Shown here one piece after another: positions 25,134-33,509 of a stretch of DNA of 64,000 nt. The notes under the pieces were generated by a model. That model had not been told where the DNA came from and made no database searches. It saw only the letters and a list, made by a program, of their open reading frames with translations. The number at the start of each line of letters is the position of its first letter. The first letter of the stretch is position 1. Origin of the DNA: Oceanicola sp. 22II-s10i (GTDB lineage Bacteria > Pseudomonadota > Alphaproteobacteria > Rhodobacterales > Rhodobacteraceae); contig NZ_AQQU01000011.1 of the NCBI RefSeq assembly GCF_002210105.1, forward strand, positions 1-64,000, written 5' to 3'. Position numbers and translations under genes: made by a program.

Positions 25134-26165
25134 GTGCCCGATCAGAAGAACAAGATGGTGACGACAAAGGACGTCGCAGAGGTGGCCAAGGTCTCGGTCT
25201 CGACCGTGGGCCGCGCGCTGGCCGACGACCCGCGCATCAGTGAACAGACCAAGACACGGGTCAAGCAGGTTGCCACACAGCTCGGCTATGTCGAGAACCT
25301 GCCGGCGCGGCTGATGCGGGGCGGGCGCAGCAACCTGATCGGGCTGATGCTGCCCGATATCCGCAACGCCTTCTACGCCACCATCGCCGAGGCGCTGTCG
25401 GACTGCTGCAGCGCCAAGGGCCACCAGCTGGCCCTGTCGCTGGCCAACGATCCGCAGACCGAGGCGCGGCACATCAAGGAGCTGGTGAGCGCGCGGGCGG
25501 CGGGCATGGTGATCGTCCCCTCGGTCCATCCGACAAGGGAGTCGCTGGCTCTGCTCAAGAACCTGCCGCACGTCCAGCTGCTGCGCCGCGCCGCGTCGAT
25601 TGGCGCGGCTTCGTTCGGCATCAACGACGAGGCCAGCATCCACGAGGGCACCCGCCACCTGCTGGAACTCGGCCACCGCCGCATCGCCTATGTCGGCGGC
25701 ACCGAGGAACTGTCGACCGGGCGCGACCGCGTGGCCGGCTACCGCCGCGCGATGCGGGAATTCGGCATCGGTGCCGACCAGATGATCGAGATCCTCGGCC
25801 CCGCCTCGTCGCCCGAATTCGGGACACAGGCGATCGCCGATCTCCTTGCCTCGCCCGACCGTCCGACCGCCGTTCTGGTCAGTACCGTGCGGATCACGCA
25901 GGCGATCCTCGAGTATCTCCACGAGCGCGGCATGGCGTCGCCCGAGACCCTGTCAGTCGTAGGTTTCGGCGACTCGCCCGAGTTCAAATGGTGGGGGCCC
26001 GGCCTGACCACGCTCCGCATGCCGATCGAGGAACTGGCGACCAGCTGCGCCCTGTGGCTGTTCCACCAGCTCGAGGTCGGGGCCACCACCGATCCCAAGT
26101 ATCACTCCACCGTCCCGGCGACGCTGATCGTCCGGGGCAGCACCGCGCCCTGCGTGTCGCCCTAG
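25134..26165 (+). CDS. LacI-family transcriptional regulator
   Basis: 343 residues from a GTG at 25134, chosen for the strong AGGAGGTCGGCCGC just upstream. The N-terminal HTH reads TTKDVAEVAKVSVSTVGRAL; Gly replaces the usual Ser after TV. A hinge-like LPARLMRGGRSNLIG leads into the effector domain with LPDIRNAFYATI and a SVVGFGDSPEF signature. Unlike classical members it is placed inside the operon between the enolase-like gene and the acyl-CoA ligase gene, so it probably regulates the surrounding island from the inverted repeats near 19546 and 25077. The effector is likely an imported substrate or a phosphorylated intermediate. Confidence 0.88.
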   Translation: MPDQKNKMVTTKDVAEVAKVSVSTVGRALADDPRISEQTKTRVKQVATQLGYVENLPARLMRGGRSNLIGLMLPDIRNAFYATIAEALSDCCSAKGHQLALSLANDPQTEARHIKELVSARAAGMVIVPSVHPTRESLALLKNLPHVQLLRRAASIGAASFGINDEASIHEGTRHLLELGHRRIAYVGGTEELSTGRDRVAGYRRAMREFGIGADQMIEILGPASSPEFGTQAIADLLASPDRPTAVLVSTVRITQAILEYLHERGMASPETLSVVGFGDSPEFKWWGPGLTTLRMPIEELATSCALWLFHQLEVGATTDPKYHSTVPATLIVRGSTAPCVSP

Positions 26166-26204
26166 ACCGCAGACCGGCGATCCGACATCAGAACCGGAGA
26201 CCCC

Positions 26205-27725
26205 ATGTTCCCCTTCCGTTACCTCGAACACGCGGCGCTCGGCCGCGAGGACAAGATCGCCGCACGGGACGAAACCCAATCCTGCACTTACGGCGAACTT
26301 CTGGCCCGCAGCAATGCCGTCGCCGCGGGTTTTCAGAGCCTGTCGGGAAAGGAACGCCCCACCGTCGCCCTGCTGGGCCCCAACAGCGTCGACATGCTGG
26401 TCTGCCTGATGGCAGTCCATGCCGGCGGCGCGGTGCTGGTGCCGCTGAACGGACGCAACGCGGGCCCGGAACTGGACGCCCAGATCGACCGCGCGCGGCC
26501 CGACATCGTGGCGGTGGACCCGATGTATCGCGACAAGATCACCCGGACCGATCCGCGCATCGTCATCGTCGGCGACAGCGATGGCTCCGAAATGACGCTG
26601 GCCGAAGTTCTGGACAGTTTTGCCGGGCAAAAGGCCCTGTGGTCGGCCACGCTGGACGACCGGAACGGGATTAAGTTTACCGGCGGGTCCTCGGGACAGC
26701 CCAAGGGCGTGACCCAGACCTTCCGGGTCATTGCCACGCTGATCGCCTCCATGCATTTCGCCTTCGAATTCACCGAGGATGACCGCTATCTCTGCGCCGC
26801 GCCGATGACCCATGGCGCAGGGTCCATCCTGCTGCCGGTGCTGGCGAGGGGCGGATCGGCCTTCCTGACCACGAATGTCGATGCCGGCTACCTGCTGGAC
26901 GTCATGGAACGGGAACGGATCACCGCGACGTGGATCCCCCCTACTCTCTTCTACCGGCTCATTGAGGAGCAGAAGGCCCGGCCCCGGTCCCTGCCTGCCC
27001 TGAGCAACCTGATCTGGGGCGGCGCCACGGCCTCGCCCCACCGGATCGAAGAGGCGCAGCGCGTGTTTGGCCCTGTAATAGAGACATCTTTCGGCCAGAC
27101 CGAGGCACCGATGATCCTGACCGTCGCGCGCGGGCCCGAGTTCATGGACGACCGCCGCCGCACCTCGGTCGGGCGGGTCACGCCCTTTGCCGAGGTCGCC
27201 ATCATCGGCCCCGACGGCACCCATCTGCCCGCAGGGCAGGAAGGCGAGATCTGCGCACGCAGCGACCTGGTGATGAGCGGTTACCTCGACATGGCCGAGG
27301 AAACGGCCAAGACCATCGTCGATGGCTGGCTGCACACCGGAGACGTCGGCGTTCTGGACGAGGACGGGTTTCTCTACATCAAGGACCGCATCCGCGACGT
27401 GGTGATCTCGGGCGGTTTCAACGTCTACCCTTCGGATGTCGAGGCGGCGCTGAACCTTCACCCGGCGGTGGCGGAGTCCGTTGTCTTCGGCATCCCGGAC
27501 GAGCAATGGGGCGAACGGGTGGAGGCCGCGATCGAGTTGCGACCCGGCCAGGACGCCTCGAGCGCGGACATCATCGCCTTCTGCAAGACCCGCGTCGGAT
27601 CGGTGAAGGCGCCAAAGGCCATCCACGTCGTGGCCGACCTGCCCCGCAGCCCGGTCGGAAAACTGCTGCGGCGGGAGGCGAAGCAGGCGATAATCGCGGC
27701 CATGGAACAGGGCGCGACCTCGTGA
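26205..27725 (+). CDS. Acyl-CoA synthetase (class I adenylate-forming, AMP-binding)
   Basis: 506 residues. Core motifs: A3 IKFTGGSSGQPKG (Gly replaces Ser of the usual YTSGTTG loop), A5 SFGQTEAP, A7 GWLHTGDVG..DEDGFLYIKDR, A8 ISGGFNVYPSDVE, and the catalytic Lys of SPVGKLLRR near the C-terminus. The enzyme activates a carboxylate to its CoA ester through an acyl-AMP. It follows the LacI gene by 39 nt and precedes a carboxymuconolactone-decarboxylase-like gene. In this island it would feed the product of the enolase-like step, or a parallel acid, into CoA-dependent metabolism. The substrate cannot be read from sequence. Confidence 0.88.
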   Translation: MFPFRYLEHAALGREDKIAARDETQSCTYGELLARSNAVAAGFQSLSGKERPTVALLGPNSVDMLVCLMAVHAGGAVLVPLNGRNAGPELDAQIDRARPDIVAVDPMYRDKITRTDPRIVIVGDSDGSEMTLAEVLDSFAGQKALWSATLDDRNGIKFTGGSSGQPKGVTQTFRVIATLIASMHFAFEFTEDDRYLCAAPMTHGAGSILLPVLARGGSAFLTTNVDAGYLLDVMERERITATWIPPTLFYRLIEEQKARPRSLPALSNLIWGGATASPHRIEEAQRVFGPVIETSFGQTEAPMILTVARGPEFMDDRRRTSVGRVTPFAEVAIIGPDGTHLPAGQEGEICARSDLVMSGYLDMAEETAKTIVDGWLHTGDVGVLDEDGFLYIKDRIRDVVISGGFNVYPSDVEAALNLHPAVAESVVFGIPDEQWGERVEAAIELRPGQDASSADIIAFCKTRVGSVKAPKAIHVVADLPRSPVGKLLRREAKQAIIAAMEQGATS

Positions 27726-27745
27726 AGTGAGTCAGCGATTTCGAT

Positions 27746-27771
27746 CGACCCGAAGTGATGGCGTCGGGTCG
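27746..27771 (+). promoter_or_regulatory. Stem-loop and repeats in the leader of the CMD-like gene
   Basis: CGACCCGA (27746-27753) pairs with TCGGGTCG (27764-27771) across a 10-nt loop; GAAGTGATGG occurs inside the stem-loop (27752-27761) and again at 27778-27787. It lies between the ligase stop and the next start and could be an attenuator or an RNA-processing site that lowers expression of the last gene. Confidence 0.4.
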
Positions 27772-27795
27772 AAATGTGAAGTGATGGGAGACAGC

Positions 27796-28194
27796 ATGAC
27801 ACAGAGCGAACGCTTTACGGCGGGCCTTGCGATCTTTGCCGAGATGTTCGGCGAGGAACGCGCGCGAATGCGGGCTGGCAAGTCCAGTCCCGAAGACACC
27901 CGGCTGGGCGATCTTCTGATGGATTTCGCCTATGGCGACGTCTGGGCCAATCCGGTCTTCACCCGCCGTGAGCGCTCGCTGATGACGATCGCGCTGCTTG
28001 CGGGCATCGGGCGTCAGGATGAACTGGAGGCGCATCTTGGGGCCGCCCTCGCCAACGGCTGCACCGAGGAGGAGCTCTACGAGGCCATGATCCACGTGAT
28101 CCTCTATTGCGGGTTCCCCGCCGGGATTTCCGGGCACAGGACAGTGAAGAAGGTCCTGGCCTCGCGCGACGACATGGCATCGTCTGAGCCGTAA
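27796..28194 (+). CDS. Carboxymuconolactone decarboxylase (CMD) family protein
   Basis: 132 residues from the ATG at 27796, with GGGAGA upstream; in-frame GTG and ATG codons upstream lie in the stem-loop leader. The CMD fold shows FTRRERSLMTIALLAGIGRQDELEAHLGAAL and the HVILYCGFPAG helix, resembling 4-carboxymuconolactone decarboxylase (PcaC), with no CxxC of the AhpD peroxidase type. It is the last plus-strand gene of the island. Decarboxylation of a beta-keto or enol-lactone acid is the family's best-known reaction, but many members are uncharacterised. Confidence 0.82.
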   Translation: MTQSERFTAGLAIFAEMFGEERARMRAGKSSPEDTRLGDLLMDFAYGDVWANPVFTRRERSLMTIALLAGIGRQDELEAHLGAALANGCTEEELYEAMIHVILYCGFPAGISGHRTVKKVLASRDDMASSEP

Positions 28195-28235
28195 GAGACA
28201 CTGTTTTCACGGCCCCCCTGCCCCGCCGACCTCTG

Positions 28236-29462
28236 TCACGCGCGGTCCCAAAGGCTGGACACCGGGACCGCGGCCAACCGCTCGCCGAATGGCACGACAT
28301 CCTCGCTGTCGTAAAGGACCGCCCCGAAAGCGAACCTGTCGCCACAGGCTGCGGCGAGCGTGCGCAGACCCGCGAAATCGGCGGAGCGCACGGTGGCAGA
28401 CGCCTTGACCTCGATCCCGACGATCATGCCATCGTCCCTCTCCAGCACCAGATCGACCTCGCGCATCTCCTGATCGCGAAAGTGGAAGGCGTCCAGCCGC
28501 ATCTCTGAGCCAGAGATCAGTTTGAGGACCTCGGCGAAAACGAACGTTTCGAGCAGCGGGCCGAACAGGTCGCGGGTCTTGCGCACCCGATCGAACGTCA
28601 GCCCCCGTGTCGCCGCAAGCAGCGCCGTGTCCAGAAAGTGAAGCTTGGCCGTTTTGGTGATCCGCTTGATCGCGTTCGTGTGCCAGGGCGGCAGGGTCGC
28701 CACCAGAAAGACCTGTTCCAACAGTCCGACGTAGCGCTGGCCGGTCTTGTGGCTGACGTTGATACTCGACCCTAACTGGGAGTAATTGACCAGCTGGCCG
28801 GAGTGTTCGGCCAGAAAGCGGACGAACCTCGGCAGCTCGGTCAGCTTTTCGATTTCGGCAATGTCCCGCAGATCGCGGGTGAGCACCGAGGTCAGGTAGG
28901 AGCGCGCCCAGTCCTGCCGCCTGCGTTCGCTGGCGCGCGAAAGCGCCTCGGGGAAACCGCCCGCCAGCACGATTTGCAGCAGATCCTCCCCTACCACCGG
29001 CGCTTTGGGAGCCTGCACATGTCCCGTGTACATCCGGTCGAGGAAGGTCGGCACAGCGTCATGGAGTTCCGCCTGTGCGAGCGGGAGCATCGTCAGTGTT
29101 TCGATGCGGCCGGCCAGACTGTCGGAGACCTTTGGCAGCGTCATGACATTGGCCGAACCGGTCAGCAGGAAGCGACCGGGCCGATAGTCGTCATCGACGG
29201 ATTTCTTGATCGCCAGCAGGACGTCCGGTGCCCGCTGAACCTCGTCGATCGTTGCGTTGTCGAGCCCCCTGACAAAGCCCTGAGGGTCAGCCCGTGCCGC
29301 TTCGAGTGCGGTCGGATCGTCCAGAGTGATATATGGGCGGCCTTCTTCGCCGACCGATCTCGCCAGCGTCGTTTTGCCCGCGCGCCGAGGTCCGATGATG
29401 AGAACCACCGGAGTGTCTGTCAGCGCTTCCCTGACGCGGGGTGCTAGGAGTCTTTGATACAT
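28236..29462 (-). CDS. AAA_14 / DUF4143 ATPase
   Basis: 408 residues. The N-terminal AAA_14 domain has Walker A GPRRAGKTTLA (residues about 24-34), a DDPTAL strand, IDEVQRAPDVLLAIK as Walker B, and the sensor FLLTGSANVM. The C-terminal DUF4143 domain has VNYSQLGSSINVSHKTGQRYV and ends in a nuclease-like LDAFHFRDQEMREVDLVLE..IGIEVKAS, which contains a D..EVK arrangement seen in PD-(D/E)XK folds. These stand-alone ATPases are common accessory genes of unknown cellular role. It is next to repC but faces the same way and is separated by 256 nt, so it need not be part of plasmid maintenance. Confidence 0.85.
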   Translation of the reverse strand: MYQRLLAPRVREALTDTPVVLIIGPRRAGKTTLARSVGEEGRPYITLDDPTALEAARADPQGFVRGLDNATIDEVQRAPDVLLAIKKSVDDDYRPGRFLLTGSANVMTLPKVSDSLAGRIETLTMLPLAQAELHDAVPTFLDRMYTGHVQAPKAPVVGEDLLQIVLAGGFPEALSRASERRRQDWARSYLTSVLTRDLRDIAEIEKLTELPRFVRFLAEHSGQLVNYSQLGSSINVSHKTGQRYVGLLEQVFLVATLPPWHTNAIKRITKTAKLHFLDTALLAATRGLTFDRVRKTRDLFGPLLETFVFAEVLKLISGSEMRLDAFHFRDQEMREVDLVLERDDGMIVGIEVKASATVRSADFAGLRTLAAACGDRFAFGAVLYDSEDVVPFGERLAAVPVSSLWDRA

Positions 29463-29718
29463 GGTGCGACGGGGTTGGACTGGTTTGGTTTCTTGGGTAG
29501 TTGGGAACTAGGGGCCTGTCAATTGGAAGGCATCGGCCCGGAGATTGGGAGGCAGGTATCCGTTGGTTGGGTTTTATGTTTGTTGTTCTGTGGATTTGAA
29601 TGCGAGGCCTTGAGTTCTTCTACTCGTCGACGGAACGCTCCTTATCCGCCCATTCCAAGAATGTTGGCCATGGCCAACTCTTCACCTGTTTGTCCCAAGA
29701 AGGCACGCGATGTCGTCG
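29463..29718. other. Non-coding gap between repC and the DUF4143 ATPase gene
   Basis: The 256 nt hold no convincing gene. The stretch is visibly richer in T and G than its surroundings (for example around 29560-29600). A short plus-strand frame from 29454 has no ribosome site or family resemblance. I see no clear terminator. Confidence 0.5.
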
Positions 29719-30858
29719 TCAACGCCAGCTTCCCTGCTTTCTGTGAGGCGCGGTATGGCCTCGATTGGCGGCGACCAACTGCAAGAGGTAGGCATCGGGA
29801 TGGATGATGTCGTCGATAAGACCAGCAATCCGGTTCAATGCTTCCAATGCAGGAATGAGCCCCAAGGACACGACGGCTTGTGACAGCGTTGACGCTCTCA
29901 TCCCTAGCATGGTCCCGAAGTCGAACAGTATCCTTTGCAGGCTATGAAGATCGCGGGGTGGGTCGGGAAAGAAGGGTACGATGTGAGTCATCGAGAACCA
30001 TCTGTCGGTCCCCTGCCCCGTTTCTTTAGTATCTGGTTTTACCGGTTCTTTGTGCCGGACGTTTTGTCCGGCGCTGGCGGTCCGTTGGCCGGTTTGCGTG
30101 TGTTGGCATTCGGGGCCACGGGGTTGGTTGTTGCAGTCCTCTGCCCGAACCAGAAGCTCTGACAATACCGCGGACAACCTGCCGATCATCTCGCGCGCGA
30201 TGGCGACCGTCGCGCCTACCCGCCGCATGGAATTGCGCGCGGCGTCGAGCAAAGCCAGCGTCTCGGCGTCATCCGTCAGGGCGAGACACTCCGCGCACAG
30301 CTTCTGTAGCCGGGCGCGCAAACCCCGCAGTTCGGCTTTCTGCTGTCGATGATGTTCGGCCATATCGAACAGCTCACGTGACCGGGCGAGAAGCGGCGAG
30401 AGGTCGATTCCGAAGGCGCCGATGATCTTGCCGCCCTGCTTGATCGGGAACCGCTTGCCATTCGCGCTGTCCCTGCGCCGGATCAGACCGGCGTCCTCCA
30501 GCCGTTCGAGGTGGCGCCGCAGTTGTCTGTCGGTGATGCCCCTCGCGCGAAAGCAAAGCGTGTCATTCGCGGCGTAGACCGTCAGCAGGGTTGCAGGCGT
30601 GATGAGGCCATCACGGCCGGTCCGATTGTCCCGGCACGGCAGACAACTTAGCAGGGCGTCCAGCACGACGACCGAAGCCGCCCGGAGGCCGAGGCTGCGT
30701 GCCGTGGTGTTGACCGCGGCCATCAGGTCGCGCCGCAGAACGGGGGTGAAGTATGGTTGCAGCTCGACCGTGCCCATACCCTGAAAGGGCAGGGGGCTGC
30801 TTTCGACACAGCTAGACTGTGCCCCGACCGTCATGGCCGTTGCCTGTTGGTGAATCAT
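29719..30858 (-). CDS. repC: Replication initiator RepC of a repABC replicon
   Basis: 379 residues. RepC features: an N-terminal winged-helix region around LGLRAASVVVLDALLSC, LLTVYAANDTLCFRARGITDRQLRRHLERLEDAGLIRRRDSANGKRFPIK, a hydrophilic variable middle (residues about 240-285) and a C-terminal domain with MLGMRASTLSQAV and PDAYLLQLV. RepC binds the origin, which in characterised repABC plasmids lies inside repC. The start at 30858 is the longest; ATG codons at 30834 and 30777 are alternatives. It is the distal gene of the repABC operon, 231 nt after repB, with the counter-transcribed RNA region between them. Confidence 0.92.
   Translation of the reverse strand: MIHQQATAMTVGAQSSCVESSPLPFQGMGTVELQPYFTPVLRRDLMAAVNTTARSLGLRAASVVVLDALLSCLPCRDNRTGRDGLITPATLLTVYAANDTLCFRARGITDRQLRRHLERLEDAGLIRRRDSANGKRFPIKQGGKIIGAFGIDLSPLLARSRELFDMAEHHRQQKAELRGLRARLQKLCAECLALTDDAETLALLDAARNSMRRVGATVAIAREMIGRLSAVLSELLVRAEDCNNQPRGPECQHTQTGQRTASAGQNVRHKEPVKPDTKETGQGTDRWFSMTHIVPFFPDPPRDLHSLQRILFDFGTMLGMRASTLSQAVVSLGLIPALEALNRIAGLIDDIIHPDAYLLQLVAANRGHTAPHRKQGSWR
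30054..30072. repeat. Perfect hairpin inside repC
   Basis: GCCGGAC (30054-30060), loop GTTTT, GTCCGGC (30066-30072), lying in the variable middle part of repC. Because the replication origin of repABC plasmids maps within repC, this may be an origin element, though it could also be chance in GC-rich DNA. Confidence 0.4.
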
Positions 30859-30934
30859 CCGATTTCAGACGGCAAAAATAGACCGGTCACCGAGATCGGT
30901 GTTGCAGTGATTCGATTTTGGGGGTACCAATAAA

Positions 30935-30991
30935 GTGCTAGTAAATCGGGACCCTCTGGAGTGCTTCACCGCCTTCGGGGGGTTTCTTTTT
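30935..30991 (+). ncRNA. Candidate counter-transcribed antisense RNA (incompatibility RNA) between repB and repC
   Basis: In repABC plasmids a small RNA encoded antisense in the repB-repC gap blocks repC expression. Here the 231-nt gap carries, on the strand opposite to repABC, an AT-richer promoter-like stretch (TTGCAG at 30902, TACCAA or TAAAGT near 30924-30936) and a Rho-independent terminator ending at 30991. The 5' end is estimated only from that promoter-like stretch. Confidence 0.5.
30968..30991 (+). terminator. Rho-independent terminator of the antisense RNA
   Basis: ACCGCC (30968-30973), TTCG tetraloop closed by C-G, GGGGGT (30978-30983), one G-G mismatch in the stem, followed by TTTCTTTTT. 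The cUUCGg tetraloop makes it stable. It works in the plus direction, opposite to repABC. Confidence 0.65.
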
Positions 30992-31038
30992 GCGCTTCTG
31001 TCTGCCTCCTTGCTGCTCTGGTTTGCCTGTTTTTGTCA

Positions 31039-31056
31039 GGTTGTCCACGGACAACC
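31039..31056. repeat. Perfect 18-bp palindrome upstream of repC, parS or operator candidate
   Basis: GGTTGTCC-AC-GGACAACC with 8-bp arms, 34 nt downstream of the repB stop. RepB of repABC plasmids binds palindromic centromere sites (parS) that lie near the operon, and this is the most perfect palindrome in the replication region. I did not see a second copy in the window. Confidence 0.55.
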
Positions 31057-31089
31057 CAATCGTTTCAATGCCTTACGACGGCGGCGGAT

Positions 31090-32034
31090 TCACTTGCCGC
31101 CATTCGCCTTCCAGTCCCGATACAGCTGATCCAGCTGATCTTCGACATAGGCGATAAACCCCTTTTCCTTCGCCTCGGCCACCTGGATCGTCAGGCGTCT
31201 GTCGCGGGACGCATAGGATACCGACGATCCCTTGAGCCGGGGCAGGGGGGCAGCCGACTTGGCCGACTTAGCCAGCGTCCGGGCGCTTTCCCCGGCCTGC
31301 AGGGCGCGGATCAGTCCGTTCAACCGGTCCGCGGGATCCGCGCCGTCCGGCACCATGGCCAACAACCCGGCTTCGTCCGGCGCGCCCTCTTCTCGGACAA
31401 GCCGGCGCAATTCGATCCATGGCCGCCGCCCGGCGTCGTGTGCCGCACCGATGCGGTAGATCACCGCGTCGGGCACATCCCGCGCCACGCCGACCAGCTT
31501 GCTCAGCGTGCCCTTGTCGACCGCGAGCACCTCCCCGATCTCGGCGCGGGTGAAGCCCTGATCCTCGAGACGGGTCGCAAAGATCGCCTGTTCGATAAAG
31601 CTGCGCTCCAGCCGGGCCGAGTTCTCAAGTGCCTGGGACACCAGCGCCTCGCGCTGGTCCATTTCCTTGACGTAGGCCTTCACCTTGATGCCGAGCGCAC
31701 GGCAGGCGGCGATACGGCGGCGGCCATAGACGACCTCGTACCGCGGTCCCGATCCGCGCCGGTAACGCAGCAGGGCAGGAAGCTGCTGTCCCGACACGCG
31801 GATCGACTCGATGAGGTCGCTCAGACCCTCGTTCACATCGAACCGGTCGGCAATCTCGGAGTCGGCAATCTCGCTGACGTCGATCTCCTGCGCCGCCTGG
31901 GAGGACACCTGCGACAGGACATCCGACATGCTGAGCAGCGATCGGGGTTTGACCGCATCGGACTTCGCCGCCTCGGGCTCGGCGGATTTCGTCCCCATCT
32001 GGGCGAGGCTCTTGGCCAGAAGATCACGTTTCAT
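31090..32034 (-). CDS. repB: Plasmid partitioning protein RepB (ParB family)
   Basis: 314 residues with the RepB N-terminus MKRDLLAKSLAQMG, a ParB/Srx-like nucleotide-binding domain (RRGSGPRYEVVYGRRRIAACRALG, residues about 92-115), ENSARLERSFIEQAIFATRLEDQGF and the HTH TRAEIGEVLAVDKGTLSKLVGVAR near residue 170. It binds parS palindromes and acts with the RepA ATPase to segregate the replicon. Its start lies inside the end of repA (11-nt overlap), the usual repAB coupling. Confidence 0.93.
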   Translation of the reverse strand: MKRDLLAKSLAQMGTKSAEPEAAKSDAVKPRSLLSMSDVLSQVSSQAAQEIDVSEIADSEIADRFDVNEGLSDLIESIRVSGQQLPALLRYRRGSGPRYEVVYGRRRIAACRALGIKVKAYVKEMDQREALVSQALENSARLERSFIEQAIFATRLEDQGFTRAEIGEVLAVDKGTLSKLVGVARDVPDAVIYRIGAAHDAGRRPWIELRRLVREEGAPDEAGLLAMVPDGADPADRLNGLIRALQAGESARTLAKSAKSAAPLPRLKGSSVSYASRDRRLTIQVAEAKEKGFIAYVEDQLDQLYRDWKANGGK

Positions 32035-33226
32035 TGCTGCCTCCGCGGCCCCATGCGGCCTGGATCATTTCCTCGACATCGTTTGAAAAGCTGATGACGG
32101 ACTCGAGCGCCCGCTCGTAGGTCTTGCGGTTGCGGGCGTTGGCCAGATCGACCTCGAAGATTGTTTTTTGCGACAACCCCGCCTCGCTGACCGCCGAGGA
32201 TTTCACGAACGGCGTGCGGATGACGCTGTCACCCAGAAGTTCCCGGATCCATTCTGCCAGGTCCTGCTGGGTGCTGATCGCCGTGTCGAAACGGGTCAGC
32301 AGGTAGGCAAAGTTGTCATAGGCCCCAATGCCGCCGTTGGAATGCAGCACCTCGAGCAGGCCGGACGCCATCGTCAGGAACTGGCTGGCCGAAGCGAGGT
32401 CGACCCGTTCGGGGATGATCGTCATCAGCAGCGAGGTCGAAGCGCAGACCGCCGACATCGTCAGATAGCCAAGCTGGGGCGGGCAGTCGATCAGGATCAG
32501 ATCGTAATCGTCTTCGACCTGTCGCAGGGAATCCCGGATGCGGTTAAAGAACACGGGCTGTTCGCCGCGGCTCAGCGCGGTCGGCGTTTCAGTCTCGAAC
32601 TCGGAGAGAATGATGCCACCCGGCACGAGATCGAGGTTCGGGAAATACGTCTTGCGCAGGACGTCAGTGATCGGCGCGCGCGTGACCTCGCCATCGTTGT
32701 AGCGGATCGCGTCGTAGAGGGTGCCGCCATGGCGGAAGTCGATTTCGGGTTGATACCCGAAGAAGGTGGTCAGCGAGGCCTGTGGATCCGCGTCGATGAC
32801 ACAGACACGATAGCCGCGCAGCGCCAGCCGCATGGCCAGCGTGACGGTCGTCGTCGTCTTGCTGCTGCCGCCCTTGAAGTTGACGGTGGACCAGATCTGA
32901 AGCTTGTCCCCTTCGCGCCGGCCGGGAAGGAACTGGAACGGGTTCTTGGCGCTCTGTGCGAGGATATGGCGGATTTCCAGGATGTTTTGGGCGGAATAGA
33001 GACGCTTGTTGCCCGGCCCCTGTTCGACCTCGGGGATACGTCCGTCGAAATGCGCCTTGCGCAGGTAGCCATCGCTGACCCGCAACAGTTCAGCGACCTC
33101 GGCGGTCGAGAAGCTGCGCAGGGTCTTTTCCTCTTTCGGCGCGAGGAAGAGCTTGGACATGTGTTCGAGGGCTTCGGAAAGCCTGTCCGCGTCGGCCTGC
33201 AGCTTGTCGTGCAGCACTGGATACAT
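32024..33226 (-). CDS. repA: Plasmid partitioning ATPase RepA (ParA family)
   Basis: 400 residues. An N-terminal MerR-like winged helix (TAEVAELLRVSDGYLRKA, residues 41-58) precedes the deviant Walker A NFKGGSSKTTTT (about residues 116-127), VIDADPQASLT and LILIDCPPQLGYLT. It is a type Ia ParA that also autoregulates the operon through the HTH. No strong ribosome site precedes the ATG at 33226; an ATG at 33160 is an alternative start. As in other repABC replicons it is the promoter-proximal gene, and the 0.9-kb region before it would hold promoter and operator. Confidence 0.94.
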   Translation of the reverse strand: MYPVLHDKLQADADRLSEALEHMSKLFLAPKEEKTLRSFSTAEVAELLRVSDGYLRKAHFDGRIPEVEQGPGNKRLYSAQNILEIRHILAQSAKNPFQFLPGRREGDKLQIWSTVNFKGGSSKTTTTVTLAMRLALRGYRVCVIDADPQASLTTFFGYQPEIDFRHGGTLYDAIRYNDGEVTRAPITDVLRKTYFPNLDLVPGGIILSEFETETPTALSRGEQPVFFNRIRDSLRQVEDDYDLILIDCPPQLGYLTMSAVCASTSLLMTIIPERVDLASASQFLTMASGLLEVLHSNGGIGAYDNFAYLLTRFDTAISTQQDLAEWIRELLGDSVIRTPFVKSSAVSEAGLSQKTIFEVDLANARNRKTYERALESVISFSNDVEEMIQAAWGRGGSNET

Positions 33227-33488
33227 TTGGACTGCCCGTCCTGTTCTGCCCGATTTGCGTTACCCGCTGGACCGGTTATCATCGGTCGTAAGGAACGCTT
33301 TGAGCACGTCGTTTGTTGTTTTGTCGTTACAGATATGCCGGTTGCAAGAACAGAGCTCAAGAAAAATCGTGTCTATCCCTCTTGCGTCTGGTCCGCATCG
33401 GTCTTCCATATGCTGTAGTCGGGTCAATCCTTGTCGAGTTATCAGCCCATTCAAGAGTATGATAATAAATAGTTTTCCTGAGCTCCAG

Positions 33489-33509
33489 TTATCCTCAGAC
33501 TTATCCCCA
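33489..33509 (+). promoter_or_regulatory. Two tandem DnaA-box-like sites upstream of repA
   Basis: TTATCCTCA (33489-33497) and TTATCCCCA (33501-33509) each differ from TTATCCACA at one base. They are in the same orientation with starts 12 bp apart and follow the AT-rich run at 33455-33476. Confidence 0.5.

Noticed and set aside
29454-29807. 117-codon plus-strand frame across the repC end
   Set aside because: No ribosome site, low-complexity composition and overlap with repC; it resembles no family.
30054-30072. Rho-independent terminator inside repC
   Set aside because: The stem is perfect, but the only T-rich bases are in its loop, and termination there would truncate repC; kept only as a possible origin element.
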